Source: Hyphomicrobiales bacterium
Lineage (GTDB): Bacteria > Pseudomonadota > Alphaproteobacteria > Rhizobiales > Rhizobiaceae
NCBI GenBank assembly: GCA_900469475.1
Contig: UBXG01000010.1
Location: 485,959-549,958, forward strand
Reading direction: 5' to 3'
DNA: 64,000 bases
The notes under the pieces were generated by a model. The model was not told where the DNA came from and did not search any database. It saw only the letters and a program-made list of their open reading frames with translations. The stretch's first letter is position 1. Each line of letters begins with the position of its first letter. The position numbers were made by a program, and so were the translations under genes. Below are positions 27,091-34,454 of this stretch, in pieces.

Positions 27091-28734
27091 TTGGCGGCCC
27101 GTTCCTCGCTGATATGGAAATGCTGCCGAGGCAGCGGGCATTTGGATGGCGCAGTCTTGAAGCTTCACGATTTTCCTGTTCTTTTGACGCTTGCCTGCTT
27201 CGCGTTTTCCTGCGTCATCGTCTTTCTGACCGATCCGTTGGCGATGCCGGCGGCCATCAACGCCGAGAACCGTACGAAAAGAAGCTGGCTGCGAATAGCC
27301 TGCGACTGGGCGGCAAGAATCCCGGTCATCATCCTGATCTATGCGGCTTTCTTCGCCATTTCCTGGCGTCCGATCTACAGCACTCAGGCCGTCATCAGTT
27401 TCTTCGTCATCTTCACCGGCATATCGAGGGCGAAATTCGAGTTCATCCGCGAGCCTCTGGTATTTTCGGACATCGCGCTCGTCGTGGATGTCTTTAAATA
27501 CAAGGAGATCTTCTACGCGACATCGCTGAACATCGTCTTCTGGATCATCGCTTTTGCCTACGTCTTCGGCCTCAGCGGTCTTTACATGTATCTGGAGCCT
27601 GCGGTTCTGCCGGACAACCACGGTGTCCTTTGGATCCTGCTGATGCTGGCTGCAGCCTTTACGCCATGGATCGCTTTGTTCAGCCGGGTCGTCAGCGAAC
27701 CGGTCTGCCGTCTCACGCAGAAGTTTCTCGGCAAGGTTGACGTCAAGAGCGATACGGTGCGATTCGGCACCTTTGCCTCCGTCGTTTTTCATTTCGTCAT
27801 CTGGGTTGGTGTCCGACGCGAGGCGATCGTCTCGGAATTGTCCGAGCGCTTCATGTCGGCGCTGCAGGAGCTTTGGGAGCATGGCGAAGACGAGCCGCTT
27901 ATCGTCGTCTGGCAATCCGAATCCTTCATCGATCTCAGACATTTCGGCGTCGACAATATCAAGCTTCCCAATCTCGACCGTCTGAGGGAGCAGGCCGCGC
28001 AATGGGGCCGCATGACCAGCGTCTTCGAGGGTGGCTATACGCTGCGAACCGAATTTGCTGTCTTGAGCGGGCTACTGCCCGAAAATGTGCATATCGACGC
28101 CAGCTACCCCTATTTGCGTGCCAGCCATTACAAGGATGTCGTCTGGCCGGCGCGGCTGAAAAAGGCCGGCTGGAAGACGCAGTTCATCCATCCCTACGAC
28201 AAGACGTTTTTCCTGCGTCACAAGGCGTTGCCGCAGCTTGGCTTCGACCGGATGATGATGCTGGACGAGTTCGATCACAATCCCGAGCGCGATGGCCCTT
28301 ATGTCAGCGACCTCTCGCTGACGAAAAGCGTGATTCGGACGATCGATGATGACGGCACGAACAAGAACTTCCTCTTTGTCGCGTCCATGGCGAATCACGG
28401 CCCCTGGGAGCCGGGTCGCTGCGGCGACCTCGTCAATCCGGTGGACATCTACGGCGAACTTCTGATGCGCGCCGATCATGCGCTCGGCAATCTTGCCCAT
28501 CATCTCGACAGGCTGGATCGCCCGGTTTGGTTGCTTTTCTATGGCGATCACGCACCCCTGCTGAAGGCCTTTGCCGATCCGTTCCCGGATCCGCGCACCG
28601 ATTATGTCATCGTTCCGCTTGGCCGCGCGCGCGCCCATTCTCAAAAGCCGCAGCCGCCGCAAGAAGAGGCGCCTTGGAATCTGATCGGCACATTGCTGCG
28701 CTATGCCGGCCTTGCCACCGAGGTTGCGGAATGA
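27091..28734 (+). CDS. rkpI: RkpI: membrane protein with LTA-synthase-like sulfatase-fold domain
   Basis: This is a protein of up to 547 residues. Five or six hydrophobic segments fill residues 28-245 (for example FPVLLTLACFAFSCVIVFL, IVFWIIAFAYVFGLSGLYMY), followed by an extracytoplasmic alkaline-phosphatase-superfamily domain. That domain has metal/nucleophile motifs VVWQSESF, GGYTLRTEFAVLSG (Thr nucleophile, as in LtaS GGxT), NHGPWEP and FYGDHAP. Related enzymes move glycerophosphate or phosphoethanolamine groups from lipids. The start is uncertain: no ATG exists before residue 52, so a TTG at 27091, 27142 or 27157 must be used. The gene overlaps rkpJ by four bases. Rhizobial RkpI is needed for K antigen, but its reaction is not known. 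Confidence 0.82.
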   Translation: MAARSSLIWKCCRGSGHLDGAVLKLHDFPVLLTLACFAFSCVIVFLTDPLAMPAAINAENRTKRSWLRIACDWAARIPVIILIYAAFFAISWRPIYSTQAVISFFVIFTGISRAKFEFIREPLVFSDIALVVDVFKYKEIFYATSLNIVFWIIAFAYVFGLSGLYMYLEPAVLPDNHGVLWILLMLAAAFTPWIALFSRVVSEPVCRLTQKFLGKVDVKSDTVRFGTFASVVFHFVIWVGVRREAIVSELSERFMSALQELWEHGEDEPLIVVWQSESFIDLRHFGVDNIKLPNLDRLREQAAQWGRMTSVFEGGYTLRTEFAVLSGLLPENVHIDASYPYLRASHYKDVVWPARLKKAGWKTQFIHPYDKTFFLRHKALPQLGFDRMMMLDEFDHNPERDGPYVSDLSLTKSVIRTIDDDGTNKNFLFVASMANHGPWEPGRCGDLVNPVDIYGELLMRADHALGNLAHHLDRLDRPVWLLFYGDHAPLLKAFADPFPDPRTDYVIVPLGRARAHSQKPQPPQEEAPWNLIGTLLRYAGLATEVAE

Positions 28735-30029
28735 TGCCCAGTGGGGAAGGGGCCGCGCGACCGCGCGTCTTCCTCTTCCTGCAGGGCCCATCCTCGCCTT
28801 TGTTCGTCGAGACTGCCAGGATATTGGAGAAGGCCGGCGGCCGCTGCATCCGCATCAACCTGAATGCCGGGGACTGGATTTCGTGGCGTCGCCGCAAGGC
28901 GTTCAACTATCGCGGCGACTTTGCCGGATGGCGAGCCTGTGTCAGGCTTCGAATCGAAGCCGAGGATGTCACGGATCTGATCCTGCATGGCGAAGAGCGG
29001 CCCTATCACCGGGTCGCCATCGAGGAGGCGCGCCGCGCCGGCGTTGCCGTCAATGTCGTGGAAATGGGTTATTTGCGGCCGGACTGGGTGACCCTCGAGC
29101 GAGATGGCCTCTCTTCCAATTCGCACTTTCCCACCAATCCGGTCCATATTCTGAAGGCCGCGTCCAATCTGCCGGAGCCGGATTGGACACGTCGTTACAA
29201 CCAGACTTTCCTGGCGGAAGCGCTTTACGATCTCGCCTATTATCTGCCGACCGTCTTTCTGTGGTTCCTCTATCCCGGCTATCGCCGGCACGGGCTCTAC
29301 CATCCCTTGATGGAATATGCCGGATGGCTGAAGAAACTGCCGGCAAGCGGCAGAAGGACACGGGAAGCGCAGGGTATGATCGAGGGGCTGATTGCAGGTG
29401 GCAAACGATTCTTCGTCTATCCCCTACAGCTTCAGACCGATTTTCAGCTCCGCGCGCATTCGCCTTTCCATCAGCAACAGGATGCAATCCGGCTGATTCT
29501 CCGTTCTTTTGCGGAGCATGCCGCGCCGGATACACATCTCGTCCTAAAGCTTCATCCGCTCGACAACGGGCTCGTGGACTGGCGGGCCTATGTCGAGCAT
29601 ATCGGTGCCTCATGCGGATTGTCGCCGCGCATCCATCTGATCGATGGCGGCAGTCTCGACCGGCTGATTGTCGCCAGCCAGGGCATGGTAACGGTCAACT
29701 CGACTGCGGCACTTTCGGCGCTGCAGGCGGGAAAGCCGGTCAAAGCGCTGGGAGCCGCGATCTACGATATCGATGGACTGAGTGACCAGGGGAACCTGGA
29801 TCGATTCTGGCTGGATCCGACGCAGCCGTCACCGGAACTGCGCGATGCATTTTTTCGCCTGCTGGCCGCGGCGGTACAGGTACGCGGCAACTTTTGCTCG
29901 CGCGAGGGCGCTCGCGCCGCCGCCGCGCAGGTTGCCGAGAAACTATTATCGCGAACAGTCAATTTGCCCGACGCCTACATCGACCCGCCGCCAAGGCAGC
30001 GGCCGATAAAGTTTCATGTGCCGCAATGA
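28731..30029 (+). CDS. rkpJ: RkpJ: KpsS-like capsular polysaccharide synthesis/export protein
   Basis: At 432 residues, this is a member of the capsule synthesis family that includes KpsS and KpsC. Recognisable elements are VFLFLQGPSSPLF at the start, NAGDW and FNYRG, then LHGEERPYHR, VVEMGYLRPDWVTLE, FVYPLQLQTDFQLRAHSPF, LVLKLHPLDNG and the terminal VTVNSTAALSALQAGKPVKALG. KpsS and KpsC in other bacteria are beta-Kdo transferases that build the linker on a lipid acceptor. ATG at 28731 overlaps the rkpI stop (ATGA); a second ATG follows at once. Only one such protein is encoded here. It closes the rkpAGHIJ unit and probably initiates glycan assembly on the operon's lipid product. Confidence 0.87.
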   Translation: MMPSGEGAARPRVFLFLQGPSSPLFVETARILEKAGGRCIRINLNAGDWISWRRRKAFNYRGDFAGWRACVRLRIEAEDVTDLILHGEERPYHRVAIEEARRAGVAVNVVEMGYLRPDWVTLERDGLSSNSHFPTNPVHILKAASNLPEPDWTRRYNQTFLAEALYDLAYYLPTVFLWFLYPGYRRHGLYHPLMEYAGWLKKLPASGRRTREAQGMIEGLIAGGKRFFVYPLQLQTDFQLRAHSPFHQQQDAIRLILRSFAEHAAPDTHLVLKLHPLDNGLVDWRAYVEHIGASCGLSPRIHLIDGGSLDRLIVASQGMVTVNSTAALSALQAGKPVKALGAAIYDIDGLSDQGNLDRFWLDPTQPSPELRDAFFRLLAAAVQVRGNFCSREGARAAAAQVAEKLLSRTVNLPDAYIDPPPRQRPIKFHVPQ

Positions 30030-30182
30030 AGATGCAATGGGATGAAAGAAGAATGCCGTCACGAGAGGTCTTCAGGCTGAAATTGACAATACGACCGCTT
30101 ACATGTGGATTGACGGAGAACCCGGCGCGGCGATTCGACGTTGGGAGTGAATTTCAATAACGGTTTGCCGGGAGCAAACGTC

Positions 30183-30296
30183 ATGGATGACAGCAAGATG
30201 GAACGATTCATGTTGAAGGAGCTGCTGATAATCATAGCAGCCCTTGTGCTTGTCTCCGTGGTGCTTCTGGGCGTGATTATTCTCGGCAACTACTGA
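30183..30296 (+). CDS. Possible 37-residue single-pass membrane peptide
   Basis: A short frame begins MDDSKMERFMLKELL and continues with an uninterrupted hydrophobic stretch (IIIAALVLVSVVLLGVIIL) ending in GNY. GGGAGC lies nine bases upstream of the ATG. The charged N-terminus and single helix give an N-in topology. It follows rkpJ by 150 bases on the same strand and could be a small component of the capsule system or an unrelated gene. I recognise no family. The frame could be fortuitous, though a clean helix plus ribosome site argues for expression. Confidence 0.5.
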   Translation: MDDSKMERFMLKELLIIIAALVLVSVVLLGVIILGNY

Positions 30297-30378
30297 GCCG
30301 CCGCGATAGCGCGCAACCTCGCTCATCGAGAGCGCAACAAAGCTGCTACAAAATCAACTGACATTCAATCTGAAGAAG

Positions 30379-30454
30379 TGGTGGGCGATGAGAGACTCGA
30401 ACTCCCGACATCCTCGGTGTAAACGAGGCGCTCTACCAACTGAGCTAATCGCCC
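30379..30454 (-). tRNA. tRNA-Val (anticodon TAC)
   Basis: The acceptor stem GGGCGAT pairs with ATCGCCC, the discriminator is A and CCA is encoded. The D arm is TTAGCTCAGTTGGTAGAGC, the anticodon stem-loop CCTCG-TTTACAC-CGAGG with TAC, and the T loop TTCGAGT. Length is 76 bases with CCA. Confidence 0.95.
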
Positions 30455-30620
30455 TTCTGCGAAGCGGGTCATTGGCCCGCCGCGTTCGGTGGCCGTGATC
30501 TATGCGGAACGGGGAAAAACCGCAAGAGTGTTTATGAAGATTTTTTGATTTTTTTGATTTTTGCACATTCCTGGCCGCACTCGTCAACATATGCTCGCTC
30601 GACGCCCCGCGAGGTTATTC

Positions 30621-30669
30621 CCATGCATGTCAGGTTCTCGTGAAATGCATGGAGTGGGAACCTGCCATG
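30621..30669 (+). repeat. Interleaved inverted repeats between tRNA genes
   Basis: CCATGCAT (30621-30628) is complementary to ATGCATGG (30645-30652). CATGTCAGGTTC (30626-30637) is complementary at 11 of 12 positions to GAACCTGCCATG (30658-30669). The two stems are interleaved and share three bases, so they could form alternative folds or a pseudoknot-like structure. A GTGAAAT direct repeat occurs at 30640 and 30669. The surrounding 30455-30846 stretch is AT-rich and has no supported coding gene, so a small RNA or regulatory leader is possible. Confidence 0.45.
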
Positions 30670-30846
30670 TGAAATCGAGAGGACCGAAAATTGCAGGAGT
30701 GCTTGTCCAAAACAATTCGCATTCTGTCATCGATTTGTATTCAAACCTGCTTGACACCCAAACACGAACCCCGTAGTTAGCCGCTCATCGAACGGCGAGG
30801 GCCGCTTTGATGGGTGCGGAAGCATCTGGAATGCTTGAAATGTAAT

Positions 30847-30923
30847 GCGGGTGTAGCTCAGTCGGTTAGAGTGCCGGCCTGTCACGCCGGAGGTCGCGGG
30901 TTCGAGCCCCGTCACTCGCGCCA
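30847..30923 (+). tRNA. tRNA-Asp (anticodon GTC), copy 1
   Basis: The acceptor GCGGGTG pairs with CACTCGC (one G-T pair), the discriminator is G and CCA is encoded. The anticodon arm is CCGGC-CTGTCAC-GCCGG with GTC. Length is 77 bases. Confidence 0.97.
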
Positions 30924-30971
30924 TTTCAAGGCAAATTTCGGATCCGTACTGGCTGAAAGGCCAAACAATGC

Positions 30972-31048
30972 GCGGGTGTAGCTCAGTCGGTTAGAGTGCC
31001 GGCCTGTCACGCCGGAGGTCGCGGGTTCGAGCCCCGTCACTCGCGCCA
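30972..31048 (+). tRNA. tRNA-Asp (anticodon GTC), copy 2
   Basis: Identical in all 77 bases to the copy 48 bases upstream, while the flanks differ. The two genes are probably transcribed together. The following 31049-31306 stretch holds no gene I can support and should contain the nuo promoter. Confidence 0.97.
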
Positions 31049-31306
31049 TTCTCTCCAAGCCATTACAATCAAACGTCAATTTATTGCGATTGCGAACGGA
31101 CCTTTTCGCGTTTGCGCCAATTTGTCGCGTTGTCGTCGCAACACATTGATATCTACCGCTCGACAGGACCCCGAACGACAGATTCAAAAGGCTTGCGCGC
31201 GCGCTCCGCCTGCGCTAACCACGGCTCTGTTGCAACGCTCTTTCGCTTGCTGGGCATTTGCTCAGATGCGCCGCCCCGGCGCTGACCGCAAGCAGGGATG
31301 GACATG

Positions 31307-31672
31307 ATGACTGGACTGCTCAGTTCCTATATTCCGATAGCGATTTTCATTGGTATTGCCCTGGTGATTGGCCTGGCGCTGTTGATCACGCCGTTTGCCG
31401 TCGCCTTCAAGGCGCCTGACTCGGAAAAGCTGTCGGCTTACGAATGCGGCTTCAATGCATTCGATGATGCCCGCATGAAGTTCGATATCCGCTTTTATCT
31501 CGTATCGATTCTCTTCATCATCTTCGATCTGGAAGTCGCCTTCCTCTTCCCGTGGGCTGTATCCTTTGGTGCGATCGGCTGGTTCGGGTTCTGGTCGATG
31601 ATGGTGTTCCTCGCGGTGCTGACCATCGGCTTTATCTATGAATGGAAGAAGGGAGCCCTGGAATGGGAGTAG
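31307..31672 (+). CDS. nuoA: NADH-quinone oxidoreductase subunit A
   Basis: This 121-residue membrane subunit of complex I has three hydrophobic helices (IAIFIGIALVIGLALLI, FYLVSILFIIFDLEVAFLF, MMVFLAVLTIGFIYEW). The quinone-proximal loop YECGFNAFDDARMKFDIRFY carries the conserved Cys and acidic residues. The ATG at 31307 is preferred among three close ATGs because AGGG is nine bases upstream and the resulting length equals that of other rhizobial NuoA. It is first in the nuo operon and overlaps nuoB by ten bases. Confidence 0.95.
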   Translation: MTGLLSSYIPIAIFIGIALVIGLALLITPFAVAFKAPDSEKLSAYECGFNAFDDARMKFDIRFYLVSILFIIFDLEVAFLFPWAVSFGAIGWFGFWSMMVFLAVLTIGFIYEWKKGALEWE

Positions 31673-32244
31673 CTCCAAGCAACACGACGCTCGTTGCGCC
31701 GCAGCCGAAGGGGATCATCGATCCCGCGACCGGCCGGCCTGTCGGCAGCAACGATCCGTTCTTCGGGGAGATCAACAACGAGCTCGCCGACAAGGGCTTT
31801 CTGGTCACCTCCACCGATGAGCTGATCAACTGGGCCCGTACCGGCTCGCTGATGTGGATGACCTTTGGTCTCGCCTGCTGCGCCGTCGAGATGATGCAGG
31901 TTTCGATGCCGCGTTACGACGTCGAGCGCTTTGGCTTTGCGCCGCGCGCTTCGCCCCGCCAGTCTGATGTCATGATCGTTGCCGGCACGCTCACCAACAA
32001 GATGGCGCCTGCGCTCCGCAAGGTCTATGACCAGATGCCCGAGCCGCGTTACGTCATTTCGATGGGCTCCTGCGCGAACGGCGGCGGCTATTATCACTAT
32101 TCCTATTCCGTCGTTCGCGGATGCGACCGTGTCGTTCCGATCGACATTTATATTCCGGGCTGTCCTCCCACGGCGGAAGCGCTTCTTTACGGCGTGCTTC
32201 TGCTGCAGAAGAAGATCCGGCGCACCGGCACGATCGAACGGTAA
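31663..32244 (+). CDS. nuoB: NADH-quinone oxidoreductase subunit B
   Basis: This 193-residue peripheral subunit binds the terminal iron-sulfur cluster N2, which passes electrons to quinone. The four ligands are Cys72 and Cys73 (LACCAVEMM), Cys137 (MGSCANGGG) and Cys167 (PGCPPTAEAL). The ATG at 31663 lies inside the end of nuoA, so the two are translationally coupled. The first ~45 residues form the alphaproteobacterial N-terminal extension. Confidence 0.97.
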   Translation: MGVAPSNTTLVAPQPKGIIDPATGRPVGSNDPFFGEINNELADKGFLVTSTDELINWARTGSLMWMTFGLACCAVEMMQVSMPRYDVERFGFAPRASPRQSDVMIVAGTLTNKMAPALRKVYDQMPEPRYVISMGSCANGGGYYHYSYSVVRGCDRVVPIDIYIPGCPPTAEALLYGVLLLQKKIRRTGTIER

Positions 32245-32262
32245 AGCAGGGGACAAGGTATT

Positions 32263-32865
32263 ATGAGTGAAGCCCTGAACGAGCTTGCCGCCTACCTCAC
32301 GGAAGTCCGCAGCGCCTTGATCTCGTCGAGCGAGATCAAATATGGCGAGCTGACCGTGACGACGACGACCGAAAACGTTATCGCCCTGCTGACTTTCCTG
32401 CGTGATGACGCCAAGTGCGGCTTCGTCAACATGACGGATATTTGCGGCGTCGACTGGCCGCAGCGTGTCGAGCGTTTCGACGTGGTATACCATCTGCTGT
32501 CGCCCAAGAAGAACCTGCGCATCCGCGTCAAGGTTCCCGTCGGCGAAGATCAGCCTGTTCCCTCCGCCTGCGGTATTTATCCCGGCGCGGATTGGTTCGA
32601 GCGCGAAACCTGGGACATGTACGGCGTTCTCTTTACCGGCCATCCGGATCTGCGCCGTATCCTGACTGACTACGGTTTCGAAGGTCACCCGCTGCGCAAG
32701 GACTTCCCGACGACCGGTTTCGTCGAAGTCCGCTACGATGATGCCGCCAAGCGCGTCGTCTACGAGCCGGTGGAACTGAAGCAGGAATTCCGCAACTTCG
32801 ATTTCCTGTCGCCGTGGGAGGGTACCGACTACGTGCTCCCGGGCGACGAAAAGGCGAAGGCCTGA
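32263..32865 (+). CDS. nuoC: NADH-quinone oxidoreductase subunit C
   Basis: This 200-residue peripheral-arm subunit lies next to NuoD and NuoB. The signature DWFERETWDMYGVLFTGHPD, followed by RILTDYGFEGHPLRKDFP, is diagnostic of the 30-kDa subunit. It is separate from NuoD, unlike the NuoCD fusion of enterobacteria. It begins 18 bases after nuoB. Confidence 0.97.
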   Translation: MSEALNELAAYLTEVRSALISSSEIKYGELTVTTTTENVIALLTFLRDDAKCGFVNMTDICGVDWPQRVERFDVVYHLLSPKKNLRIRVKVPVGEDQPVPSACGIYPGADWFERETWDMYGVLFTGHPDLRRILTDYGFEGHPLRKDFPTTGFVEVRYDDAAKRVVYEPVELKQEFRNFDFLSPWEGTDYVLPGDEKAKA

Positions 32866-32931
32866 TTGTTGGCGTGTGGTGGGCTTCGGCCTGCCATCCT
32901 CTGAAATTCCGAAAACGCGAGCATCGCCGTC

Positions 32932-34122
32932 ATGACAGAACATAACGTTCGCAACTTCAACATCAATTTCGGTCCGCAGCATCCGGCTGCGCACGGCGTT
33001 TTGCGTCTTGTCCTCGAATTGGACGGCGAAATTGTGGAACGCGTCGATCCCCATATCGGCCTGCTGCATCGCGGCACGGAAAAGCTGATCGAGACGAAGA
33101 CCTATCTTCAGGCCGTTCCTTATTTCGACCGCCTCGACTATGTCGCGCCGATGAACCAGGAGCATGCTTATGCCTTGGCCGTCGAAAAGCTGCTCGGCAT
33201 TGATATCCCGATCCGCGGCCAGCTGATCCGTGTCCTTTATTCGGAAATCGGCCGTATCCTGTCGCATCTTCTGAACGTCACGACGCAGGCTATGGACGTC
33301 GGCGCGCTGACGCCGCCGCTCTGGGGCTTCGAAGAGCGCGAAAAGCTGATGGTGTTCTACGAGCGCGCCTCCGGTTCGCGCATGCATGCCGCCTACATCC
33401 GTCCGGGCGGCGTTCACCAGGACCTGCCTGAAAAGCTCGTGCAGGATATCGGCGACTGGTGCGACCCCTTCCTGAAGGCGCTCGACGATATCGATGATCT
33501 GCTGACCGGCAACCGCATCTTCAAGCAGCGTAACGTCGATATCGGCGTAGTCTCGCTGGAAGACTGTTGGGCCTGGGGCTTTTCCGGCGTCATGGTCCGC
33601 GGCTCCGGTGCTGCCTGGGACTTGCGCAAGGCGCAGCCTTACGAATGTTACTCCGATCTCGAATTCGATATTCCGATCGGCAAAAACGGCGACTGCTACG
33701 ACCGTTACCTCATCCGCATGATCGAAATGCGCGAATCTGTCCGCATCATGAAGCAGTGCGTCAATCGCCTGCTCGGCGATGCCAGGACCGGACCGGTTTC
33801 GTCGCTCGATGGTAAGGTGGTTCCGCCGAAGCGCGGTGAGATGAAGCGCTCCATGGAAGCGCTGATCCACCATTTCAAGCTTTACACCGAAGGCTATCAC
33901 GTGCCGGCCGGCGAGGTTTATGCAGCCGTCGAAGCGCCGAAGGGCGAATTCGGCGTCTATCTCGTCTCGGACGGCTCCAACAAGCCTTATCGCTGCAAGA
34001 TCCGCGCGCCGGGCTATGCGCATCTGCAGGCCATGGACTTCATGTGCCGCGGCCATCAGCTCGCTGACGTCGCAGCCGTGCTCGGTTCGCTCGATATCGT
34101 CTTCGGTGAGGTGGATCGCTGA
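32932..34122 (+). CDS. nuoD: NADH-quinone oxidoreductase subunit D
   Basis: The 396-residue 49-kDa subunit forms most of the quinone head-group site with NuoB. FGPQHPAAHGVLRLVLELDGE at the N-terminus contains the quinone-site His residues; GYHVPAGEVYAAVEAPKGE and the terminal RGHQLADVAAVLGSLDIVFGEVDR are family hallmarks. The length is that of the stand-alone subunit. Its stop overlaps the next gene by one base. Confidence 0.97.
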   Translation: MTEHNVRNFNINFGPQHPAAHGVLRLVLELDGEIVERVDPHIGLLHRGTEKLIETKTYLQAVPYFDRLDYVAPMNQEHAYALAVEKLLGIDIPIRGQLIRVLYSEIGRILSHLLNVTTQAMDVGALTPPLWGFEEREKLMVFYERASGSRMHAAYIRPGGVHQDLPEKLVQDIGDWCDPFLKALDDIDDLLTGNRIFKQRNVDIGVVSLEDCWAWGFSGVMVRGSGAAWDLRKAQPYECYSDLEFDIPIGKNGDCYDRYLIRMIEMRESVRIMKQCVNRLLGDARTGPVSSLDGKVVPPKRGEMKRSMEALIHHFKLYTEGYHVPAGEVYAAVEAPKGEFGVYLVSDGSNKPYRCKIRAPGYAHLQAMDFMCRGHQLADVAAVLGSLDIVFGEVDR

Positions 34123-34439
34123 TGCGGGTCTGGCAGGCGATAGTTCCGGCGCTTCTGGTCACTTGCGGTGCCTCGGCACAGCAGACCGGCAAGACGCCGA
34201 GCCTGCCGACCCTCAACATGCAGGGTTCGAATGCCACGAGCACGAATACTGCAAAAGGCGGAAATGAGGGTACGTCGGGCGGAGATTCGACCGTTGCGGA
34301 CCTTCTCTCCCGTGGCTACCAGATCAAGGCCGCCGTGCCGAACGGCGGCAAGTTCGTTGTGTTTATGCAGAAAGACCAGTCGGCCTATGCCTGCGAATTC
34401 TCGTCTCTGACGAATACGCGGTGTGGGTCCTTAAACTGA
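34122..34439 (+). CDS. Small secreted protein of unknown function between nuoD and nuoE
   Basis: This is a 105-residue protein with a signal-peptide-like start (MRVWQAIVPALLVTCGASAQ, likely cut after Ala-Ser-Ala), a low-complexity Gly/Ser/Thr/Asn stretch at residues 28-55, and a compact end YQIKAAVPNGGKFVVFMQKDQSAYACEF. Two Cys remain in the mature part (YACEF and TRCGS) and could form a disulfide. ATG overlaps the nuoD stop (TGATG), so it is translated with complex I. I do not recognise a family. A role in assembly or at the outer face of complex I is only inferred from position. Confidence 0.75.
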   Translation: MRVWQAIVPALLVTCGASAQQTGKTPSLPTLNMQGSNATSTNTAKGGNEGTSGGDSTVADLLSRGYQIKAAVPNGGKFVVFMQKDQSAYACEFSSLTNTRCGSLN

Positions 34440-34454
34440 GATAAGGCGTGAAAG

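Noticed and set aside
30026..30160. 44-residue frame overlapping the rkpJ stop (MKMQWDERRMPSREVFRL...)
   Set aside because: ATGA overlap is tempting, but there is no ribosome site of its own, and composition is unremarkable.
31642..31662. Earlier ATG for nuoB at 31642
   Set aside because: Adds seven residues wholly inside nuoA; the ATG at 31663 matches the family start.
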